DNA of 64,000 nucleotides from Lachnospiraceae bacterium Marseille-Q4251 (GTDB lineage Bacteria; Bacillota; Clostridia; Lachnospirales; Lachnospiraceae): NCBI GenBank assembly GCA_018223435.1, contig JAGTTO010000001.1, positions 3,224,001 to 3,288,000 of the forward strand, in the 5' to 3' direction. The position numbers and the translations under genes were made by a program. Below, in pieces: positions 39,894-47,934 of the stretch. Under the pieces are notes generated by a model. That model made no database searches, was not told the DNA's origin, and worked only from the letters and a program-made list of their open reading frames with translations. Within the stretch, counting starts at the first letter, position 1. Every line of letters begins with the position of its first letter.

Positions 39894-41135
39894 ATGAACT
39901 TAGCCAAAAAACGATGGGTGACTCTGATTGCCTGCTGCTTCATCAATCTGTGCCTGGGGTCCATTTATGTATGGAGCGTTTTCGCTTCCTCCATGGCAGA
40001 ATTTTTAAGCGCACATAACGGCGTTTCCCTGACAACTGCGGACCTGGCAATCGTTTATACCGTAGCCAATTCGGTTGGACCAATCACCATGATCACAGGA
40101 GGCTGGTTTAACGATAAATTCGGTCCGAAAAAAGTGATACTGGCAGGCGGCCTCATGGTCGGCATCGGTATGATTGCCTCCGGCTTTGCCACAAGCGTCG
40201 GCATGCTGGTAGTGACCTACGGTCTGATTTTCGGACTGGGACTTGGAATGACCTATGGAACGGCAGTCAGCAGTTGCATGAAATTCTTCCCGGACAAACG
40301 CGGCCTCATCGGAGGAATCACGACGGCCATTTACGGACTGGGCTCCGTGATCCTGCCGCCGGTGGTGACACTGATTGTCTCAAAATCCAGCGCCCCGACA
40401 GCCTTCAAAATCGTCGGCATTGCCTTTCTCATCATCATCTGCGGATGCTCCTTCCTGATGGAACAGTGCCCGGCTGATTTTAAGCCGGAAGGCTGGAATC
40501 CGCCGGCAGCTATGAAACAGGGCGGCGCGGAAAACAAAAACTGGAAAGAAATGCTGAAAACGCCTGTTTTCTATGTGATGCTCCTTCTTTTCACCTGCGG
40601 AGCCTTCAGTGGAATGATGGTTATTTCCCAGGCTTCCGCTGTGGCAGCAAATATGGTAGGAATGACTGCTGTTATGGCCAGCACGGCCGTGTCTGTTTTG
40701 GCAGTCTTTAACGCCTCCGGCCGTATTCTGGCAGGCCTTTTATCCGACCGGATCGGCCGCATCAGCACACTGACCATCGCGACCGTTCTTGGAGTTGCAG
40801 GTCTTCTGCTTCTCTATTTTACCGGAGAAGGCGGCTATGTTACCTTCTATATCGGAATCGCAGGCATCGGCCTCAGCTTTGGTTCCTTCATGGGCGTTTA
40901 TCCTGGCTTCACCGCCGATCAGTTCGGCGCAAAAAACAACAGCGTAAACTATGGTATCATGTTCATCGGTCTGGCAGCGGCAGGCTACTTCGGACCGTCG
41001 GCCATGCGGAGTATTTACCGGGTGGACGGAGCCTATGGACGGGCCTTCCTTGTTGCAGCCGCTTTCGGAGCCGCAGGCTTTGTGCTTACCTTTGTATATC
41101 GTTTTTTCACCAATAAGAGAAAGAGAGGAATCTAA
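39894..41135 (+). CDS. MFS transporter, oxalate/formate antiporter-like (OFA) family
   Basis: A 413-residue transporter with twelve helices. The N-terminal KKRWVTLIACCFINLCLGSIYVWSVFASSM is typical of the OFA subgroup, followed by GGWFNDKFGPKKV (MFS loop 2-3 motif) and RGLIGGITTAIYGLGSVILPPV, and in the second half SGRILAGLLSDRIGRIST. OFA carriers move small organic acids, so the likely cargo is a carboxylate that the adjacent reductase acts on. The reductase gene begins two bases after its stop, so the two form an operon, under the PadR-type operator. Confidence 0.9.
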   Translation: MNLAKKRWVTLIACCFINLCLGSIYVWSVFASSMAEFLSAHNGVSLTTADLAIVYTVANSVGPITMITGGWFNDKFGPKKVILAGGLMVGIGMIASGFATSVGMLVVTYGLIFGLGLGMTYGTAVSSCMKFFPDKRGLIGGITTAIYGLGSVILPPVVTLIVSKSSAPTAFKIVGIAFLIIICGCSFLMEQCPADFKPEGWNPPAAMKQGGAENKNWKEMLKTPVFYVMLLLFTCGAFSGMMVISQASAVAANMVGMTAVMASTAVSVLAVFNASGRILAGLLSDRIGRISTLTIATVLGVAGLLLLYFTGEGGYVTFYIGIAGIGLSFGSFMGVYPGFTADQFGAKNNSVNYGIMFIGLAAAGYFGPSAMRSIYRVDGAYGRAFLVAAAFGAAGFVLTFVYRFFTNKRKRGI

Positions 41136-41137
41136 AA

Positions 41138-43084
41138 ATGGAAAGAAAATATCCGCATTTATGTCAGCCCATCACCCTGGGAAATGTCACCTTCCGCAAC
41201 CGCATGTTTGCTTCTCCGATTGGAGCCACCGACATCGACAAAGACTGTGTGCCCGGCGAGCGGACAAGGGCCTTTTATGAGCTCCGCGCAAAAGGCGGTG
41301 CAGCAGCTGTGACCATGAGTGAGCTCGTGGTTCATCCGGAAACCGATGGTTCTCATATGCTTCATCTGGACCTTGCCACCGTCGGTTCCCTGGCAGCCTT
41401 TACCTTTACGGCAGATGCCATCAAGCGCCACGGGGCAGTCCCGAGCGTGGAATTTTCCCATTCCGGCCAGTATGCCGGAACCTACATGGCAGACAAAGAT
41501 AAAAAACAGGGCCTGACCCAGTACGGCCCGAGCGACGGCGTGCGCCCGGACGGCAGAAAAGTGACCGCCCTGACGAAAGAGCAGATCGCGGATATCGTGA
41601 AACGTTACGGTGAAACTGCGATCCTTGCAAAAAGAGCCGGCTTTGAGATGATCATGGTTCACGGCGGCCACACCTGGCTTCTGAATCAGTTCATGTCTCC
41701 ATTTTTCAACCACCGGACCGACGAGTACGGCGGAAGCTTCGAGAACCGCATGCGCTTTACTATCGAGGTACTTCAGGAAGTGAGAAAGGCCGTAGGTCCC
41801 ATGTTCCCGATTGAGTTCCGTATGAGCGGTTCTGAACTTTTCGAGGGCGGCTACGATCTGGAGGAAGGCGTGCGGATTGCCCAGGCGGTAGAAGAGTATG
41901 TGGATCTCATCCATGTCTCTGCCGGTTCCTACCAGTTTGGCTTTTTCAAAACCCATCCTTCTATGTTCTCCGAGCACGGCGTGAATGTTTATCTCGCTGA
42001 GGAGATTAAGAAACATGTGAAAAAGCCTGTGGCTACGATTGGTGCCCTCAACGATCCGGAGCAGATGGAGGAGATCATCGCTTCCGGCAAAGCAGATGTG
42101 GTCTACATGGGCCGTGCTCTGCTGGCAGATCCATACCTGCCCCAGAAGGTCGTTTCCGGAAATGATGACAAGATCGTGAAATGTCTCCGTTGCTTTACCT
42201 GCATGGCGGAGCGCCCCACGACCCAGACCAGAAGATGTACCGTCAACCCCCTGATTGGAAGAGAGATCGAGGGAACGGAAGTTCTTCCGGCAGCTGTGAA
42301 AAAGAAAGTTCTCGTTGTGGGCGGCGGCGTGGCAGGCCTCAAAGCGGCTGTCACTGCAGCGCTCCGCGGTCACAGGGTTGTGCTCTGTGAGAAGAGCGAC
42401 AAGGTCGGCGGTATCTTAAAATGCGAGCAGGCCATCGATTTCAAACAGGAAATGTATCAGCTTGGTCTTTCCCTGGAAGCACAGGCAAAGGAGGCCGGTG
42501 TGGAGATCCGCTGCAATACGGAAGTTACCCCGGAGTATGCGGAGAAGGAAAATGCCGATGTCATGATTCTCGCTGTTGGCTCCAATCCCATCGTTCCGCC
42601 CCTTAAGGGTATCGACGGGGACAATGTGGTCATCGTCAACAATTATTATCTGGAAAAAGAAAAAGTCGGGGATTCCGTGGTCGTTCTCGGCGGCGGTCTG
42701 GCAGGCTGTGAGGCTGCCATTCATCTGGCCCAGGAGGGCAAAAAGGTTCATCTCGTGGAGATGCGCCCCGAGCTTGCGCCGGATGCCAACATTCGTCACC
42801 GTCCGATCCTGATGCAGATGGTGGAAAAATATGTGGAGGCACATACCGGCTACCAGGGTCTGGAAGTCACTTCCGAAGGCGTGATCTGCAAAGATCCCGA
42901 AGGAAAAGAAGTGCTGGTGCCTGGAAAATCCGTGATCTGCGCTGTGGGCCAGAGAGCCAACCGCGCCGCTGTAGACCAGCTTCGTGACTGCGCGCCCGTC
43001 GTTCGCGAGATCGGCGACTGCGTCCGTCCGAGCAACATCACCAGCGCCATCTACATGGGCTACCATGCAGGACTTGATGCATAA
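41138..43084 (+). CDS. Old-yellow-enzyme-type NADH:flavin oxidoreductase with 4Fe-4S and FAD domains
   Basis: A 648-residue enzyme of the 2,4-dienoyl-CoA reductase/BaiCD-BaiH group. Residues about 1-345 form the FMN barrel (PITLGNVTFRNRMFASPIG, MVHGGHTWLLNQFMSPFFNHRTDEYGG). The cluster ligands are C349, C352, C355 and C367. Residues about 385-640 form the FAD/NAD(P) domain (KVLVVGGGVAGLKAAVTAA and VVVLGGGLAGCEAAIHLAQ). Members reduce alkene bonds in fatty, bile or aromatic acids using NADH. Together with an organic-acid carrier and a PadR regulator it suggests reduction of an imported unsaturated acid. The substrate is not predictable. Confidence 0.9.
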   Translation: MERKYPHLCQPITLGNVTFRNRMFASPIGATDIDKDCVPGERTRAFYELRAKGGAAAVTMSELVVHPETDGSHMLHLDLATVGSLAAFTFTADAIKRHGAVPSVEFSHSGQYAGTYMADKDKKQGLTQYGPSDGVRPDGRKVTALTKEQIADIVKRYGETAILAKRAGFEMIMVHGGHTWLLNQFMSPFFNHRTDEYGGSFENRMRFTIEVLQEVRKAVGPMFPIEFRMSGSELFEGGYDLEEGVRIAQAVEEYVDLIHVSAGSYQFGFFKTHPSMFSEHGVNVYLAEEIKKHVKKPVATIGALNDPEQMEEIIASGKADVVYMGRALLADPYLPQKVVSGNDDKIVKCLRCFTCMAERPTTQTRRCTVNPLIGREIEGTEVLPAAVKKKVLVVGGGVAGLKAAVTAALRGHRVVLCEKSDKVGGILKCEQAIDFKQEMYQLGLSLEAQAKEAGVEIRCNTEVTPEYAEKENADVMILAVGSNPIVPPLKGIDGDNVVIVNNYYLEKEKVGDSVVVLGGGLAGCEAAIHLAQEGKKVHLVEMRPELAPDANIRHRPILMQMVEKYVEAHTGYQGLEVTSEGVICKDPEGKEVLVPGKSVICAVGQRANRAAVDQLRDCAPVVREIGDCVRPSNITSAIYMGYHAGLDA

Positions 43085-43093
43085 ATTATAAAA

Positions 43094-43139
43094 AAGAAAT
43101 GCGCTCCGGACGAAAAAAATCCGGGACGCATTTTTTTTA
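43094..43139 (+). terminator. Terminator of the MFS/OYE operon
   Basis: AAATGCGCTCCGGA pairs with TCCGGGACGCATTT followed by T residues. Confidence 0.9.
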
Positions 43140-43187
43140 TGATAAACTATAGTCAGAAAGAAGGATAAGAGAAGGAGGAGAGGGGAA

Positions 43188-43853
43188 ATGTTTTTTCAAT
43201 CAACTGCAATTGTGATTCTGTTGTTGTTTTACGGATGTTATTATATGAAACTCAAAATAGCTTTTTTACAACTGCTGCCTGGTGCAGCTATCGAAGATAA
43301 TATAGAAAAAGGAATAAAAGCGTGCCGCGAGGCCGGGGAGAAGGGTGCGGATATCGCGCTGTTTCCTGAAATGTGGAGCAGCGGCTATGTATTTCCACAT
43401 GATGAAGAATGGCTGAAGAAAAACACAGTTTCCCTGGACAGTGCATATGTAAAGAGATTTTCAGGGCTGGCCCGGGAACTTCAAATGGCAATCGCGATCA
43501 CACTGCTGGAAAAGCATGAGGCTAATCCCAGAAATACCGTCTGCCTCTTTGACCGGTATGGAAAGCTGGTTTATCGCTATTCCAAGGTACATATCTTTTT
43601 CTGGAGCAGGACACTTATCTTTTTGACACCACCATCGCGGAAAATATCGGCATTGCCCGAATCCTTCTCCGCGATCCGGATATCTGCCTGATGGATGAAC
43701 CCTCCAGCGCCCTGGATGCCCTCCATGAAAAAGAGCTTCTCCACACCCTGAACACCGAATATGGGGGGAAAGACCCTGCTTCTCATTTCTCACCGGAGCA
43801 GCACCCTCACCGGCTGCGACCGGATCCTGAAAATGGTTGAGGCGAGAAAATAA
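43188..43853 (+). pseudogene. Chimeric pseudogene: nitrilase N-terminus joined to an ABC-ATPase C-terminus
   Basis: From ATG 43188 (or 43245) to about 43590 the frame encodes the start of a carbon-nitrogen hydrolase (MKLKIAFLQLLPGAA, ADIALFPEMWSSGY with the catalytic Glu, YGKLVYRYSKVHIF ending at the Lys region before the Cys). From about 43598 another frame encodes an ABC ATPase: FLEQDTYLFDTTIAENIGI, then with the signature region missing ARILLRDPDICLMDEPSSALD (Walker B), and after a further one-base shift KTLLLISHRSSTLTGCDRIL to a stop at 43853. So a deletion fused two unrelated genes, with an internal deletion in the second. The nitrilase lacks its catalytic Cys. Confidence 0.75.
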
Positions 43854-43916
43854 AGCTGTTGTTTTTCTCCAGAGTCTGTTATACTTTTGGAAGAACAAGA
43901 AAAAAGGAGAACAACA

Positions 43917-44657
43917 ATGGAAAATAAGGTATTAGCCACCGTAGCAGGTGAAGAGATCACAGAAGCAGAATTCAACGCATTTTTACAGAATGTGCCCAGA
44001 GAGCAGCAGGCTTATCTCTCCAACCCGGCCATGAGAAGCCATTATCTGGACCAGCTCATTGCCCTGCATCTTTTTGCAAAGGACGGAGCCGATCAGAAGC
44101 TGGATGAGACTGAGGAGTTTAAGAACATGATTGCCAACGCGAAACGCGACATTCTGGCTCAGATGTCCATGGCAGAGGCTCTGAAAAATGTGACCGTTTC
44201 CGACGAGGAGATCCGCACCTTCTATGAGGAAAATAAAAATCAGTTTACCAAAGGCGGAAAGGTCCGCGCAAAACACATCCTCACCGACAGCGAGGACAAA
44301 TGCAAGGAGATCCTGGAAGAGATCGAGAACGGCACCAAAGCCTTCGAGGTAGCTGCTCAGGAATATTCCACCTGCCCCTCCGGCCAGAAGGGCGGAGACC
44401 TAGGAGAGTTTGGCAGAGGCCAAATGGTAAAAGAGTTTGAGGATGCAGCTTTCAACGGCGAGGTCGGCAAGGTCATCGGTCCGGTGAAGACCCAGTTCGG
44501 TTATCACCTCATCAAAGTGGAGAACCGTACAGAGGAAACCATTGCTTCCTTTGACGAGGCAAAAGAATCCATCCGCAGAAACCTTCTGAATATGAAGCAG
44601 AATACTGCTTATAATGAGAAGGTGAAAGCCCTGAGAGAAAAATACAACGTGAAATAA
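43917..44657 (+). CDS. Parvulin-type peptidyl-prolyl cis-trans isomerase, cytosolic
   Basis: A 246-residue foldase. Start ATG 43917 follows AAGGAGA. Residues about 1-105 are a SurA/trigger-like helical chaperone part (VAGEEITEAEFNAFLQNVP). Residues about 115-215 are the rotamase domain: GGKVRAKHILTDSEDKCKEILEEIENG, AAQEYSTCPSGQKGGDLGEFGRGQMVKEFEDAAF and VKTQFGYHLIKVE. There is no signal peptide or lipobox, unlike PrsA, so it should act in the cytoplasm. Single gene with a downstream hairpin. Confidence 0.92.
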   Translation: MENKVLATVAGEEITEAEFNAFLQNVPREQQAYLSNPAMRSHYLDQLIALHLFAKDGADQKLDETEEFKNMIANAKRDILAQMSMAEALKNVTVSDEEIRTFYEENKNQFTKGGKVRAKHILTDSEDKCKEILEEIENGTKAFEVAAQEYSTCPSGQKGGDLGEFGRGQMVKEFEDAAFNGEVGKVIGPVKTQFGYHLIKVENRTEETIASFDEAKESIRRNLLNMKQNTAYNEKVKALREKYNVK

Positions 44658-44667
44658 GAAATACATA

Positions 44668-44706
44668 TCTGTGGCGCAGTCTGGGCAAAACCTCCTGCGC
44701 CACAGG
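44668..44706 (+). terminator. Hairpin after the parvulin gene
   Basis: CTGTGGCGCAG pairs perfectly with CTGCGCCACAG; only a weak T run follows. Confidence 0.6.
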
Positions 44707-44724
44707 TGTTAAAAGGAAAAAAGA

Positions 44725-45750
44725 ATGAAACAGGAATACTATTTTCAGCAGATGAACCGGGAAGAAAAGCAGGTTTACCGGGCTATGTACGATGGCTTTA
44801 CGGCGCTGTCGCCGGAATTCCCGGTCCTTCGGCTGGAGCGAAAAGAGCTGTCGGAGATTTTTTTCAGGCTCCGGTTGGACCATCCCGCGATTTTCTATGT
44901 GAGCAGTTTCACCTATCGCTTTTTCGACCAGGCAGACTACGTTCATCTGATTCCGGAATACCTTTTTGAGAAGAAAAAGATCAAAGAACATCAGAAAGCG
45001 CTGGAAGGGCGGATCACCCGGCTTCTCCGGCCCATGCAGGAACTGACGCCGGAGGAACAGGAAAAGAGCATCCATGATTTTATCCTGGAAAATGTGACCT
45101 ATGACAAACTGCAGAAACAGTACTCCCATGAGATCATCGGGCCGCTCCAGCAGGGGATTGGCGTCTGCGAGGGCATTGCCAAGACCGTGAAACTTTTCTG
45201 CGACCGGCTAGGGATCGACTGCCTGATTGCCGTCAGCGAGGCGGATCCGGAGCATGGAGTCCGCTACCGTCACGCCTGGAATCTGGTAAAAATCGGCGGT
45301 TCCTGGCTGCATCTTGACGCCACTTTTGACAATTCCCTGAAGCGATACGGGACAAAAAGGTACGATTATTATAATCTGGAAGATCGTCAGCTTTTCCGGG
45401 ACCATCAGCCGCTGATCGCTCTGGTGCCGGCCTGCACAAAAAGCGATGCCTTTTATTACCGGGTGAACCGCCTTTCCCTCACCAAGACCGAGGAGGTGGG
45501 CAAACGGCTGAAAGCAGTTCTGAGGAAAAAGCAGCCCTGTTTTGTGTTTCACTGGCGGGGAGGGGCGTTGAACCGCTCCATTCTGGAGGAAATCTTAAAG
45601 GAAGCGGAAGCAGCCGCAGCGGCCAAGGAAAAGCATGTGCGGCTTTCGGTGAATGTGCCTCAGGCTGTGATCCAGGTGAATTTCGTGGACCAGCCTGTCG
45701 GGGAGGAGATTCTGACGGAGGAAGCCAACGAAGGAGAAGAAGGAGGCTGA
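44725..45750 (+). CDS. Transglutaminase-like cysteine protease superfamily protein
   Basis: A 341-residue cytosolic protein. The core has the catalytic triad C148 (QQGIGVCEGIAKTVKLFC), H183 (RYRHAWNLVKIGG) and D198 (HLDATFDNSL). It resembles the transglutaminase-like family used by clostridia for peptide or protein processing. The N-terminal 130 residues contain charged helices (NREEKQVYRAMYDGF). The glgX-type gene starts three bases after its stop, so the pair is co-transcribed, although a functional link is not evident. Confidence 0.82.
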   Translation: MKQEYYFQQMNREEKQVYRAMYDGFTALSPEFPVLRLERKELSEIFFRLRLDHPAIFYVSSFTYRFFDQADYVHLIPEYLFEKKKIKEHQKALEGRITRLLRPMQELTPEEQEKSIHDFILENVTYDKLQKQYSHEIIGPLQQGIGVCEGIAKTVKLFCDRLGIDCLIAVSEADPEHGVRYRHAWNLVKIGGSWLHLDATFDNSLKRYGTKRYDYYNLEDRQLFRDHQPLIALVPACTKSDAFYYRVNRLSLTKTEEVGKRLKAVLRKKQPCFVFHWRGGALNRSILEEILKEAEAAAAAKEKHVRLSVNVPQAVIQVNFVDQPVGEEILTEEANEGEEGG

Positions 45751-45753
45751 AGG

Positions 45754-47850
45754 ATGGATGGAAAAAAGATGGTTGCAGCAGAGGAAAAACATCTCATACC
45801 GCTGGATAAAGTCAACGGTTATGAGGTAAGACCCGGTTTTTATGGAATCAACGGGGCAACGGCGCTCAGGGAGGGCGTGAACTTTACAGTTTCTTCCCTG
45901 GAAGCGGCGGGCGTGGAGCTTCTTTTGTACCACAGAGGGGAAAAAGAGCCCTATGCAGTGCTGCCTTTTCCGAAACACTACCGGATCGGAAGCGTTTATT
46001 CCATGATTGTATTTGGCCTGGATATCTGCGATTTTGAGTATGCTTACCGGGTAGATGGCCCCTATGCGCCGGAAAATGGCCTGATTTTTGATAAGACCAA
46101 ACCGCTTCTGGATCCTTATGCGAGGGCGGTTACGGGTCAGAGCGTCTGGGGGGAACGGCCCAATCAGGATCATGAATACCGGGCCAGAGTGGTGGTCAAT
46201 GATTTTGACTGGGGAGACCATGTGGATCCTGTCCGGCCGATTCAGGATCTGATCATTTATGAGCTCCATGTCCGGGGCTTTACCAGAGACGCTTCTTCTG
46301 GCGTGACGCATCCGGGAACCTTTGCGGGAATCCGGGAAAAAATTCCTTATCTGAAGGATCTTGGAATCACAGCCGTGGAGCTGATGCCCATTTTTGAGTT
46401 TGACGAAACCATGGGAAGGCGGGAAGTCAATGGCAGGATGCTTCTGGATTACTGGGGCTATAATCCGGTGAGCTTTTTTGCACCAAACACCAGTTATACC
46501 GCGGAAAAAGAGTTTAACCGGGAGGGAGATGAGCTGAAAGCCCTGATCCGGGAACTGAATGCCAGCGGGATCGAGGTGATCCTGGATGTAGTGTTCAACC
46601 ATACGGCGGAAGGAAATGAAAAAGGGCCGATCTTTTCTTTTAAAGGTTTTGATAACCGGGTTTATTATATGCTGACGCCGGGAGGCTGGTATTATAATTT
46701 CAGCGGCTGCGGCAATACGCTGAACTGCAATCATCCGGTGGTGCAGCAGCTGATCCTGGAATGCCTGCGTTACTGGACCATTGAATACCATGTGGATGGA
46801 TTCCGGTTTGATCTGGCAAGTATTCTGGGAAGGAATGAAGACGGTTCCCCCATGAATCAGCCGCCTCTTCTGAAAAATCTCGCGGAAGATCCCATTCTCC
46901 GGAATGTGAAACTCATTGCGGAGGCCTGGGATGCCGGCGGACTTTATCAGGTGGGCAGTTTTCCGGCGTTCACCCGCTGGGCGGAGTGGAATGGAAAATA
47001 CCGGGATGACATGAGAAGTTTTCTGAAAGGAGATTACTGGTTTGCCCAGGCGGCGGCCAGCAGACTCACGGGTTCCCTGGATCTCTATACCGGTCAGTAT
47101 AAAGGCTATGATTCTTCCATCAATTTCCTCACCTGCCATGACGGTTTTTCGCTCTGGGATCTTTATTCTTATAACGGGAAACATAACGAGGCCAACGGCT
47201 GGAATAATTCTGATGGAAATGACGACAACCGGAGCTGGAACTGCGGAGTGGAAGGGGAAACGGAGGATCCGGATATCCGCGCCCTTCGTCTTCAGATGAT
47301 GAAAAACGCCTGTGTGGCCCTGATGTGCAGCCGGGGAACGCCCATGTTTCTGGCAGGAGATGAATTCGGGGACACCCGTTTTGGAAATAATAATCCTTAT
47401 TGTCAGGATAATGAGATTTCCTGGCTGGACTGGAAGCGGCTGGAAACCAACCAGGAACTTTACCGGTTTTTCCGGAAAATGATCTGGTTCCGGAGGGAAC
47501 ATCCGGCGATCCGGAGTGACCAGGAGCCTTCGGAAACTGGTTTCCCGGCGGTGAGCATTCATACGGACCGGGCCTGGGACTGTTCTATTGACCGGGAGAC
47601 AAAGGCTCTTGCGGTCTGCTATGCGGGAAAGACGGATCAGGGAGAAGATCTGGTGTATATGGCATTGAATGTCTACTGGGAGGAGCAGAGTTTTGAGCTG
47701 CCAAAGCTCCCGAAAGATTACGAATGGAGATGTTTTGTGGATACGGCTCTGGATGGAATCGGAGAAGAAAATGGCGAAGCAGCCATTACGGAGTACCGGC
47801 TTCATCCGAGATCTGCAGCGGTATTTGTAGGGGTTCGGCGAAACAGCTGA
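45754..47850 (+). CDS. glgX: Glycogen debranching enzyme, isoamylase/GlgX type (GH13)
   Basis: A 698-residue alpha-1,6-glucosidase. Residues about 20-130 are the CBM48 N-terminal domain (RPGFYGINGATALREGVNFTV). The barrel has IYELHVRGFTRD, the nucleophile D353 (HVDGFRFDLASIL), acid/base E390 (LIAEAWD) and transition-state stabiliser D463 (LTCHDGFSLWD), then GTPMFLAGDEFGDTRFGNNNPYCQDNEISWLDW. These are diagnostic of GlgX/isoamylase, GH13 subfamily 11. It takes part in glycogen or dietary alpha-glucan breakdown. AGGAGG precedes the start. Confidence 0.93.
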   Translation: MDGKKMVAAEEKHLIPLDKVNGYEVRPGFYGINGATALREGVNFTVSSLEAAGVELLLYHRGEKEPYAVLPFPKHYRIGSVYSMIVFGLDICDFEYAYRVDGPYAPENGLIFDKTKPLLDPYARAVTGQSVWGERPNQDHEYRARVVVNDFDWGDHVDPVRPIQDLIIYELHVRGFTRDASSGVTHPGTFAGIREKIPYLKDLGITAVELMPIFEFDETMGRREVNGRMLLDYWGYNPVSFFAPNTSYTAEKEFNREGDELKALIRELNASGIEVILDVVFNHTAEGNEKGPIFSFKGFDNRVYYMLTPGGWYYNFSGCGNTLNCNHPVVQQLILECLRYWTIEYHVDGFRFDLASILGRNEDGSPMNQPPLLKNLAEDPILRNVKLIAEAWDAGGLYQVGSFPAFTRWAEWNGKYRDDMRSFLKGDYWFAQAAASRLTGSLDLYTGQYKGYDSSINFLTCHDGFSLWDLYSYNGKHNEANGWNNSDGNDDNRSWNCGVEGETEDPDIRALRLQMMKNACVALMCSRGTPMFLAGDEFGDTRFGNNNPYCQDNEISWLDWKRLETNQELYRFFRKMIWFRREHPAIRSDQEPSETGFPAVSIHTDRAWDCSIDRETKALAVCYAGKTDQGEDLVYMALNVYWEEQSFELPKLPKDYEWRCFVDTALDGIGEENGEAAITEYRLHPRSAAVFVGVRRNS

Positions 47851-47934
47851 TTTGATTTCCGTGAGCAGCGAACCGGGTACCATGCCTGCATGGTTATTTG
47901 GCGCTGCAGCGGAATCTGGTTAGGAGGGATATTT

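Noticed and set aside
41138..43084. Considered as bilirubin reductase BilR
   Set aside because: I could not find the HGDR-type motif associated with BilR, and no BilS-like flavodoxin gene is adjacent.
45595..47883. A 762-codon open frame on the minus strand opposite glgX
   Set aside because: It is antisense to a gene with clear GH13 motifs, has no recognisable domain, and its composition is rich in Ile, Arg and His, typical of a reverse-frame shadow.
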